Shown: in pieces, positions 1 through 8,667 of the stretch | Layout of the letters: every line of letters starts with the position of its first letter | Numbering within the stretch: the first letter of the stretch is position 1 | Assembly: GCF_004022705.2 (NCBI RefSeq) | Contig: NZ_RZOY02000008.1 | Coordinates: forward strand, 62,001 to 126,000 | Source of the DNA: Mesorhizobium sp. M2D.F.Ca.ET.226.01.1.1 | GTDB taxonomy: Bacteria > Pseudomonadota > Alphaproteobacteria > Rhizobiales > Rhizobiaceae | Direction: 5' to 3' | DNA length: 64,000 nt | Made by a program: the position numbers and the translations under genes | Notes under the pieces: model-generated | Seen by the model: only the letters and a program-made list of their open reading frames with translations | The model's database searches: none | Told to the model about the DNA's origin: nothing

Positions 1-731
1 CTCATCTCCAGGTCGAGCTGATAGAATTCGCCGGGCAGGCGGTCGGCGCGCGGATCCTCGTCGCGGAAGCAGGGCGCGATCTGGAAATAGCGGTCGAAGC
101 CCGAAACCATGATCAGCTGCTTGTACTGCTGCGGCGCCTGCGGCAGCGCGTAGAAGGTGCCGGGATGGATGCGCGACGGCACCAGGAAGTCGCGCGCGCC
201 TTCCGGCGACGACGCCGTCAGGATCGGCGTCGAAAATTCGGTGAAGCCGACCTCGCCCATGCGCTTGCGCATCTCGGCGATGATTTTCGTCCGCGCCACA
301 ATATTTTTGTGCAGCGTCTCGCGGCGCAGGTCGAGGAAGCGATATTTCAAACGGATGTCTTCCGGGTATTCCGGCTCGCCGAACACCGGCAGCGGAAGTT
401 CCTTGGCGGCCGACAGCACCTCGATCTCGCGCGCGAAAATCTCGATCTCGCCGGTCGGCAGGTTCGCGTTGACGGTCTCCGGCAGGCGCGCCTTGACCTC
501 GCCGTCGACGCGGATCACCCATTCGCCGCGCACGATCTCGGCCACCTTGAAGGCCGGCGAATCCGGATCGGCGACGATCTGGGTCAGGCCGTAGTGGTCG
601 CGCAAATCGATGAAGAGCAGCCCGCCATGGTCGCGCACGCGATGCACCCAGCCCGACAGGCGGACGGAATTGCCGACGTCGCTCTTTCTCAACTGGGCAC
701 AGGTGTGGCTGCGATAACGATGCGTGGTCAT
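1..731 (-). CDS. aspS: Aspartyl-tRNA synthetase, N-terminal part (runs off left edge)
   Basis: Class II aminoacyl-tRNA synthetase that charges tRNA-Asp (or Asp/Asn) in the cytoplasm. Reading leftward from the ATG at 729-731, the product begins MTTHRYRSHTCAQLRK and continues into an OB-fold anticodon-binding domain (SGWVHRVRDHGGLLFIDLRD, IVADPDSPAF). The start of the catalytic domain follows, with class II features such as KYRFLDLRRE, FTEFSTPILTASSPEGARDF, LPQAPQQYKQLLI-like text (here KQLIM) and FQIAPCFRDEDPRADR. About 243 codons are present, so more than half of the usual roughly 590-residue protein lies outside the window. The gap to the next gene is about 110 bases. Whether it is discriminating or non-discriminating cannot be judged from this part. 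Confidence 0.95.
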   Translation of the reverse strand, partial: MTTHRYRSHTCAQLRKSDVGNSVRLSGWVHRVRDHGGLLFIDLRDHYGLTQIVADPDSPAFKVAEIVRGEWVIRVDGEVKARLPETVNANLPTGEIEIFAREIEVLSAAKELPLPVFGEPEYPEDIRLKYRFLDLRRETLHKNIVARTKIIAEMRKRMGEVGFTEFSTPILTASSPEGARDFLVPSRIHPGTFYALPQAPQQYKQLIMVSGFDRYFQIAPCFRDEDPRADRLPGEFYQLDLEM

Positions 732-843
732 TGGTAAAGTCCGGAAATTGCGGGGCTCAGCCCGGCCTGAAAATTGGCGCGAAAAGCGCATGAGAGGCCG
801 GCTTTGTCAAGGCAACCGCTCACACAGGCGCCGCTTCCGCCGT

Positions 844-1602
844 TCAGGCAAAATGGATTTGCGCGCCCTGGCTTTGGAAATCGGCGAGCGTGGCGGCGGG
901 TGCTGTCTTTTCCACCACGAGATGGCGGATCGCATCGGCGCCGGCGACACGATACGGCGCAGCAGTCGCAAGCTTATCATTGGTGACGGCGATGACGATG
1001 CCGGCGCTGTTTTTCGCCATTGCGCGTTTCACTTCGGCTTCGGCCGAATCGAAGGCGGTGATGCCGCGCGAAACGTCCAGCCCGCAGGACCCCAGGAAGA
1101 ACAGATCGGCGCCGAGCTGCGCCACGGCGGCGAGCGTGTCGGCGCCGACGCAGGTGCCGAGGTCGGGCACATAGCGGCCGCCGAGCACGATCAGCTCGAC
1201 CAGCGGAAGGTCGGTGAGCGCCGAGGCGACGCCGAGCGAATTGGTGGCAACGGTCAGTTGGATGTCGCGCGGGATCGCCCTGGCGAGCGCTTCATTGGTC
1301 GTGCCGCCATCGATGAACAGCGACTGCCCCGCCACGAGCAGCCCCGCCGCCGCTTTCGCCAGGCGCGTCTTCTCCTCGACCGCATGACGGCTACGCTGGC
1401 TGAGCGTGGCGGCGGCAAAGGGCGCCGAGGCGACCGCGCCGCCATAGACGCGGCGCAACTGTCCCGCCTTGGCAAGTTCCCTGAGATCGCGCCGTACCGT
1501 GTCCTCCGAGACGCCGAAACGGCTGGCGAGCTCGCCGGCCAGCACCTTTCCGTGCGCCCCAAGCTGATCGCGAATGAGTTGATGGCGTTCTTCGGTGAAC
1601 AT
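844..1602 (-). CDS. DeoR/GlpR-family transcriptional regulator
   Basis: Predicted repressor of 252 residues. It has an N-terminal DeoR-type winged helix-turn-helix (residues about 5-58, with SRFGVSEDTVRRDLRELA) and a C-terminal sugar-phosphate sensor domain (about 75-235). The sensor shows the family pattern IDGGTTN and a later LGSCGLD segment that resembles the phosphate-binding loops of DeoRC. It is divergent from the MFS transporter at 1708 with a 105-base gap, the usual arrangement for a regulator and the transporter it controls. A 7-base inverted repeat at its start codon suggests autoregulation. The effector is unknown; a phosphorylated sugar is the family expectation. Confidence 0.9.
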   Translation of the reverse strand: MFTEERHQLIRDQLGAHGKVLAGELASRFGVSEDTVRRDLRELAKAGQLRRVYGGAVASAPFAAATLSQRSRHAVEEKTRLAKAAAGLLVAGQSLFIDGGTTNEALARAIPRDIQLTVATNSLGVASALTDLPLVELIVLGGRYVPDLGTCVGADTLAAVAQLGADLFFLGSCGLDVSRGITAFDSAEAEVKRAMAKNSAGIVIAVTNDKLATAAPYRVAGADAIRHLVVEKTAPAATLADFQSQGAQIHFA

Positions 1603-1627
1603 GCACGATCCTATTTATTTGTGCATG
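1600..1627. promoter_or_regulatory. Possible operator of the DeoR regulator
   Basis: CATGCAC (1600-1606) and GTGCATG (1621-1627) form a perfect 7-base inverted repeat with a 14-base AT-rich spacer. It overlaps the ATG of the DeoR gene inside the divergent region with the MFS gene. The position fits autorepression, but the arms are short and no second copy was seen. Confidence 0.3.
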
Positions 1628-1707
1628 TTATTGCATTTTTTGCCCGTTCTTGCAAGAAAAGTCCGCTGCCGGCCCGAGAGGCGGCCCCGCCAAAATCTCC
1701 TTGCTGG

Positions 1708-2931
1708 ATGTCCGTGATGACCCGTGGCCTGAAACTCGCTCCGCAGCACCGCGTCTATGCCGGCTTTGCGATCTATTCCTTCGCGATGGGCAACATTTTC
1801 CCGCGCCTGCCCGACATCAAGCATGCCATGCGGATCGAGGACGGCACGCTCGGGCTCGCCCTGATCGGCACGCCGATCGGCACGCTGATCGCGCTGACGC
1901 TGGCGGCGCCGATCCTGGAGCGCGTCGGCTTTCGCCGCGCGCTGCTCTGGCTGGTGCCGCTGCTGGCGATCGCCTATGCCGGCGCGGTGCATGCGCCAGG
2001 CCCCGCCGCTTTGTTCCTGATGCTGCTCCCGGTCGGACTGATGATCGGCAGCATCGAAATCATCCTGAATGTCGAGGCCGACAGGACCGAGTTCCTGCTT
2101 CAGCGCCGCATCATGAACCGCGCGCATTCGTTCTGGAGCATCGGCTTCTTCGGCGCCGGGCTGTTCGGCGGCGCGCTGGCGCATCTCGGCCTGTCGCCGC
2201 AATTGCATCTGGCGCTGGTGGCGCCGATGGTGGCGGTTGCCATGGCGCTGTTCCTCGGCGGCTTCGAGCCGGCGCCCGCCCGCTTCGCCGTAGCCGGCGA
2301 CAAGGCGCCGATGTTTGCCCGACCGACGCTGCCGATCCTTATCCTCGTCGCGGTAACGCTGTCGGCGATGCTGATGGAAGGCGCCAGCATGGACTGGTCG
2401 GCGATCTATATGCGCACGGTGTTCGAGTCCGGCCCGTTGACCGCCGGCTTCACCGTAGCGCTGTTCGCCTTCTCGCAGGCTGCGACCCGCTTCTTCGCCG
2501 ACAGCTTCGTCGACCGCCATTCGCCGAGCGGCGTGGCGCGCGTGCTGTTGGCAGCGATGGCTGCCGGCGTGGTCATCGTCTTCTTCTCGCCGCTGCCCTT
2601 CGTCTCGATGCTGGGCTTCGCGCTCATGGGCATCGGCTGCAGCGCCATTTTCCCGCTGGCGATTTCAGCGGCGGCCCAGATGACGGATCGCTCCGCCGCG
2701 ATCAACGTCGCCGCGCTGTCGCAGATCTCCTTCGTTGCCTTCCTGCTCGGACCGCCGCTGCTCGGCTTCGTCTCCGATCATTGGGGCATCCGCTCGGCCT
2801 ATGGCATCGGCATACCGTTCATCGTGCTCAGCCTGGCGGCCGCGGGCGCACTCGGCCGGCGGGCTTTGCCGGACAGGTCTGGATCCGGTTCGACTGGAGA
2901 AAGGGTGCCGGCGCGGGCCTATGAGGCATGA
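1708..2931 (+). CDS. MFS transporter
   Basis: Major facilitator superfamily permease of about 407 residues with some twelve hydrophobic segments, probably a sugar or drug transporter of the inner membrane. The open frame extends far upstream (to 724), but that part lies antisense to the DeoR gene and is not membrane-like. The protein most likely starts at the ATG at 1708, or the one at 1717, giving a short N-terminus before GFAIYSFAMGNIFPRLPDIK. An acidic/basic loop after TM2 (ILERVGFRRALLW) matches the MFS motif A area. The substrate is not evident. The divergent DeoR gene suggests induction by a metabolite of the substrate. Confidence 0.85.
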   Translation: MSVMTRGLKLAPQHRVYAGFAIYSFAMGNIFPRLPDIKHAMRIEDGTLGLALIGTPIGTLIALTLAAPILERVGFRRALLWLVPLLAIAYAGAVHAPGPAALFLMLLPVGLMIGSIEIILNVEADRTEFLLQRRIMNRAHSFWSIGFFGAGLFGGALAHLGLSPQLHLALVAPMVAVAMALFLGGFEPAPARFAVAGDKAPMFARPTLPILILVAVTLSAMLMEGASMDWSAIYMRTVFESGPLTAGFTVALFAFSQAATRFFADSFVDRHSPSGVARVLLAAMAAGVVIVFFSPLPFVSMLGFALMGIGCSAIFPLAISAAAQMTDRSAAINVAALSQISFVAFLLGPPLLGFVSDHWGIRSAYGIGIPFIVLSLAAAGALGRRALPDRSGSGSTGERVPARAYEA

Positions 2932-3070
2932 ACGGCTCTTCCTTGCGCACGTCGCGCGATTTCGCACGGGAGAATCCGGCAATCGGGCCACCGCTTACAC
3001 TGCGGCGGCTTGACGAAAGCGCGCGCGGCTGAAATTGAAAGAGGCCTCATACTGTGCCAAAAGCGATTTG

Positions 3071-4222
3071 ATGCACGTCATCACCACACAAGAAGAACTC
3101 GAGAGCGTTGTCGCGGCGTTCGAAAAGTCGGAATTCGTTACCGTCGATACCGAATTCATCCGCGAGACGACCTTCTGGCCGATCCTCTGCCTGATCCAGA
3201 TGGCCGCGCCTGGGATTGAGGCGCTTATCGATCCTTTGTCGCCCGGCATCGACCTGAAACCGTTTTTCCGGCTAATGGCCAACGAAGCGGTGCTGAAAGT
3301 CTTCCACGCGGCGCGCCAGGACATCGAAATCATCGTCCATCTCGGCAATCTGGTGCCGCATCCGGTGTTCGACACGCAGGTGGCGGCGATGGTCTGCGGC
3401 TTCGGCGACAGCGTTTCCTATGACCAGCTCGTCCAGAAGGTCACCGGGGCGCGGCTGGACAAATCCTCGCGCTTCACCGACTGGCGGCACCGGCCGCTCT
3501 CGGACAAGCAGCTCGAATACGCGCTTGCCGACGTCACCCATTTGATCAAGGTCTACCAGCATCTCAGCGCCGAGCTGAAGCGCGAGGACCGCGCGCATTG
3601 GCTGAACGAGGAGATGGATGTCCTCACCTCGCGCGAGACCTACGATCCGCATCCCGAGGATGCCTGGAAACGGCTGAAGATGCGTCTGCGCAAGCCGCAG
3701 GAGTTGGCGATCGTGCAGGCCGTTGCCGCCTGGCGCGAGCGTGAGGCGCGCGAGCGCGACGTGCCGCGCGGCCGCGTGCTCAAGGACGATGCTATCTACG
3801 AGATCGCGCAACAGGCGCCGCGCGACGCGGCCGCGCTCGGCAAGCTGCGCACCACGCCGAAGGGCTGGGAGCGCTCCGCGACGGCAACCGCACTGCTCGG
3901 CGCGGTCAATGCGGCGCTGGCCTTGCCCAAGGACGCAATGCCGAAACTGCCGAAAAGCGTGCAGCCGCCGGAGGGATCAAGCGCGGCCGCGGAACTGCTC
4001 AAGGTGCTGCTCAGGATCGTCGCCGAGAAGGAAGGCGTCGCCACCAAGGTGCTTGCCTCCAGCGACGATATCGATCGCATAGCGGCCGAGGGCGACGAAG
4101 CCGACGTGCCGGCGCTGCAGGGCTGGCGGCGCGCCGTCTTCGGCGAACAGGCGCTGCGGCTGGTGCGCGGCGAGATCGGCATCAAATTCGACAAGCGCCG
4201 GATCGCGGTGTTCGATCTGTAG
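3071..4222 (+). CDS. rnd: Ribonuclease D
   Basis: 3'-5' exoribonuclease of the DEDDy family (383 residues), involved in tRNA 3' maturation and RNA turnover. The exonuclease motifs are visible: D26 and E28 in VDTEF (motif I), ARQDIEIIV with D84 (motif II) and YALADVTHL with Y150/D154 (motif III). An HRDC domain follows at about residues 205-285 and a further C-terminal region after it. A TTG lies upstream in frame at 3035, but the ATG at 3071 begins the conserved MHVITTQEEL segment and is preferred, although no strong ribosome binding site sits directly before it. It converges with the MAPEG gene. Confidence 0.93.
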   Translation: MHVITTQEELESVVAAFEKSEFVTVDTEFIRETTFWPILCLIQMAAPGIEALIDPLSPGIDLKPFFRLMANEAVLKVFHAARQDIEIIVHLGNLVPHPVFDTQVAAMVCGFGDSVSYDQLVQKVTGARLDKSSRFTDWRHRPLSDKQLEYALADVTHLIKVYQHLSAELKREDRAHWLNEEMDVLTSRETYDPHPEDAWKRLKMRLRKPQELAIVQAVAAWREREARERDVPRGRVLKDDAIYEIAQQAPRDAAALGKLRTTPKGWERSATATALLGAVNAALALPKDAMPKLPKSVQPPEGSSAAAELLKVLLRIVAEKEGVATKVLASSDDIDRIAAEGDEADVPALQGWRRAVFGEQALRLVRGEIGIKFDKRRIAVFDL

Positions 4223-4229
4223 CGCCTCT

Positions 4230-4255
4230 CCTTCTCCCCTTCTTGTGGGAGAAGG
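4230..4255. repeat. Short palindromic repeat hairpin (partial element)
   Basis: CCTTCTCCC (4230-4238) pairs with GGGAGAAGG (4247-4255). This is the terminal hairpin of the repeat family found complete at 8521-8667 and 48899-49048. It lies between the convergent rnd and MAPEG genes and could act as a bidirectional transcript end, though there is no T-run. Confidence 0.7.
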
Positions 4256-4258
4256 GGG

Positions 4259-4678
4259 TCAGACCACCCCGAGCAGGTGGAGCGCGAACCAGATCCAGGC
4301 GAGTAAAAGTACGCCTGCGCCGAGGAAGAAGACGCCGGTGCGGTGCGGTACATAGTTTCCGTCGAGATGCACCCAGGCGTGAATATAGCGCGTGACTATG
4401 AACAGCCACATCAGCGTCAGCGTCAGGTAGTTCACGCCGTTGGTGACGAACAGCGCCAGGCATAGCGCGTAAAAGAGAACCGGCAGCTCGAACTGGTTGA
4501 TCAGATTGTTGGCAACGGTGACGCTCGAGGCCGGCTCGGTCGAGCGGAGCTTGTACTGGCTGATCCTGGCTTCGCCCGACTTCAGGGCACCATAGCGCCG
4601 CTTCAGCATCACCAGGTAGACGATGTAGACCAGGAGCACATGCGCCAGCATCGGCCAGAAGATGGCGGTCTGGTGCAT
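4259..4678 (-). CDS. MAPEG family membrane protein
   Basis: Small integral membrane protein (139 residues) with four predicted transmembrane helices. It shows the MAPEG-type order: an N-terminal helix (IFWPMLAHVLLVYIVYLVML), a polar stretch, then NNLINQFELPVLFYALCLAL, which matches the conserved ENxxExP-like region of the family, and a tract ending VTRYIHAWVHLDGNYVPHR. MAPEG proteins in eukaryotes act in glutathione and eicosanoid metabolism; the role of bacterial homologues is mostly unknown. The gene lies 19 bases downstream of the membrane protein at 4698-5339 on the same strand, so the two are probably co-transcribed. Confidence 0.85.
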   Translation of the reverse strand: MHQTAIFWPMLAHVLLVYIVYLVMLKRRYGALKSGEARISQYKLRSTEPASSVTVANNLINQFELPVLFYALCLALFVTNGVNYLTLTLMWLFIVTRYIHAWVHLDGNYVPHRTGVFFLGAGVLLLAWIWFALHLLGVV

Positions 4679-4697
4679 ATGTGCGCTCCTCCTCCCG

Positions 4698-5339
4698 TCA
4701 GCGCCGCTGCCCGGCTAGCGCGAAGACCGCGATGACGAAGAATGGAATCGCCAGCAAGGCGAATTTGGTGACGGTCAGCAAAGAGGCGAACGCCAGAGAA
4801 TCGGGATTGGCCGACTGAAAATCGGACAACAGCCGCGCGACGGCGAGGTTCTGCGCATAATCGGCGACCGTATAGGGCAGCACCAGGACAAGCGCGAACA
4901 AGGCCTGCGCCTGCGTCGGCATGGCGCGGAACGTGCTGAGCCGCCGGCCGAAGGCAAGGATCAGGCTGACCAGCGTCAGCGACAGCAGCGCCGGAAACAA
5001 CAGATCGAAGGTCAAATAGTGCCAGACGATGATGATCTCGCCGCCGCGCCGGCCAAGCGCGGTCAGCCACGCCATGCCTTCATCCGGCGAGAAGCCGGCG
5101 ATACGCATGTCGAGCGAGAAAAGGCCGCCACTCAGGCGCTGGAAATAGAAAAACTCCAGCGCCGTCATGACAAGAAAAAGTGCAATCGAGGCGATAGAGA
5201 GTGCCGCCGCGTGACGCGACAGCCGCAGCACCGCCGCACTCAAATCACGCCACAGTCCGCCCTGGCGGTCGGACTGATCGGCCTCCCGATCAAATTCCGC
5301 CCGGGTAATTTGGGCTTTCGCGGGTGATCGTGACGTCAT
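4698..5339 (-). CDS. Integral membrane protein of unknown function, overlapping the guaB 3' end
   Basis: Protein of about 213 residues with a polar N-terminus (about 40 residues) and five or so hydrophobic segments: ALSIASIALFLVMTALEFFYF, LLFPALLSLTLVSLILAF, AQALFALVLVLPYTVADYA and FALLAIPFFVIAVFALAG. The family was not recognised. The frame is open further upstream, but the ATG at 5337-5339 (MTSRSPAKAQ) is the plausible start. It still places the first 50 bases inside the 3' end of guaB in another frame. That overlap and the same orientation suggest translational coupling or read-through from guaB. The MAPEG gene follows. Confidence 0.65.
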   Translation of the reverse strand: MTSRSPAKAQITRAEFDREADQSDRQGGLWRDLSAAVLRLSRHAAALSIASIALFLVMTALEFFYFQRLSGGLFSLDMRIAGFSPDEGMAWLTALGRRGGEIIIVWHYLTFDLLFPALLSLTLVSLILAFGRRLSTFRAMPTQAQALFALVLVLPYTVADYAQNLAVARLLSDFQSANPDSLAFASLLTVTKFALLAIPFFVIAVFALAGQRR

Positions 5340-6792
5340 GGGCGTGGCTTTCACGAAGTCCGGCGTTGGATATGCGCACAAAGGTGGCGCGCTCGCGGAA
5401 GTCTGCAAGGTCACGTCCACCCACATAACCCATAGCCGCTTTCAGGCCGCCCGCAAGCTGGTGCAGCACGCCAGCCACAGGTCCTTTGTAGGGAACCTGC
5501 CCTTCAATGCCTTCGGGAACCAGTTTCAGAGTGTCGCGGACCTCGGCCTGGAAGTAGCGATCAGCCGAGCCGCGCGCCATGGCGCCGACCGAGCCCATGC
5601 CGCGGTAAGCCTTGAAGGAGCGGCCCTGGTGCAGATAGACCTCGCCCGGGCTCTCGTCGGTGCCTGCAAGCAGCGAGCCGATCATGGCGGCACTTGCGCC
5701 CGCGGCCAGTGCCTTGGCCAGATCGCCCGAATATTTGATGCCGCCATCGGCAATCACGCTCACGCCAGCCTTGCTGGCCGTCTCGACCGCCGACATGATC
5801 GCCGACAGTTGCGGAACGCCAACACCGGCGACGATTCTGGTGGTGCAGATCGAACCCGGGCCAATACCGACCTTGACCGCGTCGGCGCCGGCGTCGATCA
5901 GCGCCTTCGTGCCGTCGGCGGTGGCCACATTGCCGGCGAGGATGCGCACCGAATTCGACAGCTTCTTTGCCCGCGCCACCGCGTCCAGCACGCGCTGCGA
6001 ATGGCCGTGCGCGGTGTCGATGACCAAAAGGTCGACGCCGGCGTCGATCAGGCGCTCGGCACGCTCGAAGCCGTCATCGCCGACGCTGGTGGCCGCGGCG
6101 GCGCGCAGCCGGCCCTGGGCATCCTTGGTGGCATGCGGATTGAGCTGCGACTTCTCGATGTCCTTGACGGTGATCAGGCCGACGCAATTGCCGTTCCTGT
6201 CGACCACCACCAGCTTCTCGATGCGATGCTTGTGCAGCAGGCGCTTGGCCTCGTCCTGGTCGACATTCTCCTTGACCGTGATCAGGTTCTCACGGGTCAT
6301 CAGCTCGTAGACCTTCTGCGCCGGATCGGAGGCAAAGCGGACGTCGCGGTTGGTGAGGATGCCGACCAAGCGGCCGACCGTGTGGCCGCCGGTGCTGCCA
6401 TTTTCGACCACCGGAATGCCGGAAATGCCATTGGAACGCATCAGCGCCAGAGCGTCGGCGAGCGTGGCGTCCGGGCCGATGGTGACCGGGTTCACCACCA
6501 TGCCGGATTCGAATTTCTTGACCTGCCGGACCTGCTCGGCCTGCTCGGCCGGGGTCAGGTTGCGGTGGATGACGCCGATGCCGCCGGCCTGCGCCATGGC
6601 GATCGCCAGCCGCGCCTCGGTGACGGTGTCCATGGCGGCCGACAGGATCGGCACGTTGAGATCGATGTCGCCGGCAATGCGGGTGCGGATGTCGGTCTCA
6701 CCCGGCATGACCTCGGAATGACCGGGCTGCAAGAGCACGTCGTCGAAGGTCAGCGCCAGCGCGCCGGTGGACGTTTCGATGATTTTTCCCAT
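5290..6792 (-). CDS. guaB: IMP dehydrogenase
   Basis: Catalyses the NAD-dependent oxidation of IMP to XMP, the committed step of GMP synthesis. Its 500 residues match the usual bacterial length. The (beta/alpha)8 barrel begins with TFDDVLLQPGHSEVMP, and a pair of CBS domains is inserted at about residues 100-215. The catalytic loop is GPGSICTTR with the nucleophile at C316. The flap and C-terminal parts carry YRGMGSVGAM and the terminal VTITRESPNYPGG-like end. Start at ATG 6790-6792. The 3' end overlaps the next gene on the same strand. Confidence 0.98.
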   Translation of the reverse strand: MGKIIETSTGALALTFDDVLLQPGHSEVMPGETDIRTRIAGDIDLNVPILSAAMDTVTEARLAIAMAQAGGIGVIHRNLTPAEQAEQVRQVKKFESGMVVNPVTIGPDATLADALALMRSNGISGIPVVENGSTGGHTVGRLVGILTNRDVRFASDPAQKVYELMTRENLITVKENVDQDEAKRLLHKHRIEKLVVVDRNGNCVGLITVKDIEKSQLNPHATKDAQGRLRAAAATSVGDDGFERAERLIDAGVDLLVIDTAHGHSQRVLDAVARAKKLSNSVRILAGNVATADGTKALIDAGADAVKVGIGPGSICTTRIVAGVGVPQLSAIMSAVETASKAGVSVIADGGIKYSGDLAKALAAGASAAMIGSLLAGTDESPGEVYLHQGRSFKAYRGMGSVGAMARGSADRYFQAEVRDTLKLVPEGIEGQVPYKGPVAGVLHQLAGGLKAAMGYVGGRDLADFRERATFVRISNAGLRESHAHDVTITRESPNYPGGI

Positions 6793-6911
6793 GGCCAGTC
6801 CTTTTGAATGCGGAAAAGGCGCTGGGCCAAGATGGCCAGCGCCGACTCTGATCTTCCCTTTCAGGATTGGCGCTGGCTGGTAACACGTCCTGTCGCGGTT
6901 GAAAAGGAGAT

Positions 6912-6930
6912 CGTTGCGCCAATCGCAACG
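6912..6930. promoter_or_regulatory. Inverted repeat in the guaB / MFS divergent region
   Basis: CGTTGCG (6912-6918) and CGCAACG (6924-6930) form a perfect 7-base inverted repeat with a 5-base spacer. A third half-site, GTTGCG, follows immediately. It lies about 120 bases upstream of guaB and 158 bases upstream of the MFS start, so it could be an operator for either. No cognate regulator is adjacent. Confidence 0.3.
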
Positions 6931-7087
6931 TGTTGCGCCTGGCTACTTTCCAGCCACCAAAGGCTGTGTTCGCGCAAAAGTGACAGCAATTTAATGCGAC
7001 ACCCGGGCCAATGCGTGATAACCGCCGGGCGTGCCGGCTCGCCCCCAGCCTGGCTCCAGATTGGTGAAGACAAGTCAGGGCGTTCCC

Positions 7088-8509
7088 TTGAACCGCATTA
7101 TCCCGCTCATCCTGGCGGTCGCTCTTTTCATGGAAAACATGGATTCGACCGTGATCGCCACATCGCTGCCGGCGATCGCCGTCGACATCCACACCAGCCC
7201 GATCGCGCTAAAACTGGCGCTGACGGCCTATCTGGTGTCGCTGGCGATCTTCATTCCGATCAGCGGCTGGATGGCGGACCGGTTCGGCGCCAAGAACGTG
7301 TTCCGCGCCGCGATCGGCGTCTTCATTGCCGGCTCGGTCGCCTGCGCCTTCGCCAATTCGCTGCCGGCTTTCGTGGTGTCGCGCTTTATCCAAGGCATGG
7401 GCGGCGCGATGATGACGCCGGTCGGACGCCTGGTGCTGGTGCGCGCCACGCCGAAGAGCGAGCTGGTGGCGGCGATGTCCTGGCTGACGGTGCCGGCGCT
7501 GGTCGGCCCCCTCGTCGGCCCGCCGATCGGCGGCTTCATCACCACCTATTTCACCTGGCACTGGATCTTCCTCATCAACGTGCCGATCGGCCTCATCGGC
7601 ATGTGGCTCGCCACGCGCTATCTGCCGGAGACCGCGCCGGCCGAGACGCCGCCGCTCGATTTCCCCGGCTTCGTGCTTTCGGGGCTGGCCGCTTCCGGCG
7701 TCGTCTTCGGCCTTTCCGTGGTCAGCCTGCCGGCGCTGCCGCCGATCGTCGGCTTCATCACGGTGGCCGTCGGCTTGGTGTCGGGCGTGCTCTACCTGAT
7801 CCACGCCCGGCGTGCCGAGAATCCGCTGCTGGCGCTGGAGCTGTTCCGCAACCAGGTGTTCCGATCCTCCGTGCTCGGCGGCTCGCTGTTTCGCATCGGC
7901 ATCGGCGCGGTGCCATTCCTGTTGCCCTTGATGTTCCAGATCGGTTTCGGACTGACGCCCTTCCAGTCCGGCATGATCACCTTCGTCTCCGCGATCGGCG
8001 CCATCGGCATGAAGTTCGTGACCGCGCTGCTCTTCCGCATTGCCGGCTTCCGGCGGGTGCTGATCTGGGGCTCGCTTGTGGCGGCCGCCTCGATCGCCAT
8101 CTACGGTTTGTTCACGCCGCAGACACCCTATGCGCTGATGCTGGCGATCCTTCTGGTCGGCGGCTTCATCCGCTCGATGTTCTTCACCGGCGTCAACGCG
8201 CTCTCCTATGCCGAGATCACGCCCGCCGACACCAGCAAGGCGACGCCGATCACCGCGGTCTTCCAGCAATTGTCGATCGCGCTCGGCGTGGCGCTGGCCG
8301 GCGGCATCCTGGAAGTGTCGACGTCGATCCATGGCGGGCCGCTGACGCTCAGCGACTTCCATATCGCTTTCTTCATCGTGGCGGCGGTGTCCGCCGCGGC
8401 GTCGATTACCTTCATGCGGCTGGCGCCGGAAGCCGGCAACGCGGTGTCGGGGCATGGCCGGCTAACCACGCCGAAGACCCTGGAAACGGTGGGGACGGCA
8501 GGGAAGTAG
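7088..8509 (+). CDS. DHA2-family (EmrB/QacA-like) MFS transporter
   Basis: Drug:proton antiporter-type permease, about 473 residues, with roughly fourteen hydrophobic segments. The N-terminus contains the DHA2 hallmark MENMDSTVIATSLPAIA (motif D1). Motif A follows as GWMADRFGAKNVFRAA, and a motif C-like stretch GPLVGPPIGGFITTYFTWHW precedes the conserved FLINVPIGLIG. The start is uncertain: in-frame GTG codons occur at 7031 and 7064, but the TTG at 7088 has AGGG seven bases upstream and gives the expected short N-terminus. No membrane-fusion (EmrA-like) partner is adjacent. Confidence 0.88.
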   Translation: MNRIIPLILAVALFMENMDSTVIATSLPAIAVDIHTSPIALKLALTAYLVSLAIFIPISGWMADRFGAKNVFRAAIGVFIAGSVACAFANSLPAFVVSRFIQGMGGAMMTPVGRLVLVRATPKSELVAAMSWLTVPALVGPLVGPPIGGFITTYFTWHWIFLINVPIGLIGMWLATRYLPETAPAETPPLDFPGFVLSGLAASGVVFGLSVVSLPALPPIVGFITVAVGLVSGVLYLIHARRAENPLLALELFRNQVFRSSVLGGSLFRIGIGAVPFLLPLMFQIGFGLTPFQSGMITFVSAIGAIGMKFVTALLFRIAGFRRVLIWGSLVAAASIAIYGLFTPQTPYALMLAILLVGGFIRSMFFTGVNALSYAEITPADTSKATPITAVFQQLSIALGVALAGGILEVSTSIHGGPLTLSDFHIAFFIVAAVSAAASITFMRLAPEAGNAVSGHGRLTTPKTLETVGTAGK

Positions 8510-8520
8510 GGCGCCGCTTC

Positions 8521-8667
8521 TCCTTCTCCCTTTGGGGGAGAAGGTGGATCGGCGCGCAGCGCCGAGACGGATGAGGGGTGTTCCAGCGGAGTGAGACGTC
8601 GGCTTTCCCTGGAGCACCCCTCATCCGTCGCCTTCGGCGACACCTTCTCCCACAAGGGGAGAAGGGG
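8521..8667. repeat. Complete composite palindromic repeat (family A)
   Basis: About 147 bases with outer hairpin ends (CCTTCTCCC...GGGAGAAGG and CCTTCTCCCACAAGGGGAGAAGG). The interior is recognisable (GGATCGGCGCGCAGCGCCG, GATGAGGGGTGTTCCAGCGG, then the reversed ACCCCTCATCCG). The copy at 48899-49048 is nearly identical over its whole length, and partial copies lie at 4230 and 49843. It begins just after the MFS stop codon and runs into the rlmE reading frame. Confidence 0.9.

Noticed and set aside
724..1707. N-terminal 328 residues of the 735-codon frame ending at 2931
   Set aside because: They lie antisense to the DeoR gene and are Arg/Gly-rich without family pattern; the MFS protein begins at about 1708.
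8521..8667. CRISPR-like repeat or insertion sequence
   Set aside because: Copies are single, palindromic and without spacers or a transposase; they fit short intergenic palindromic elements.
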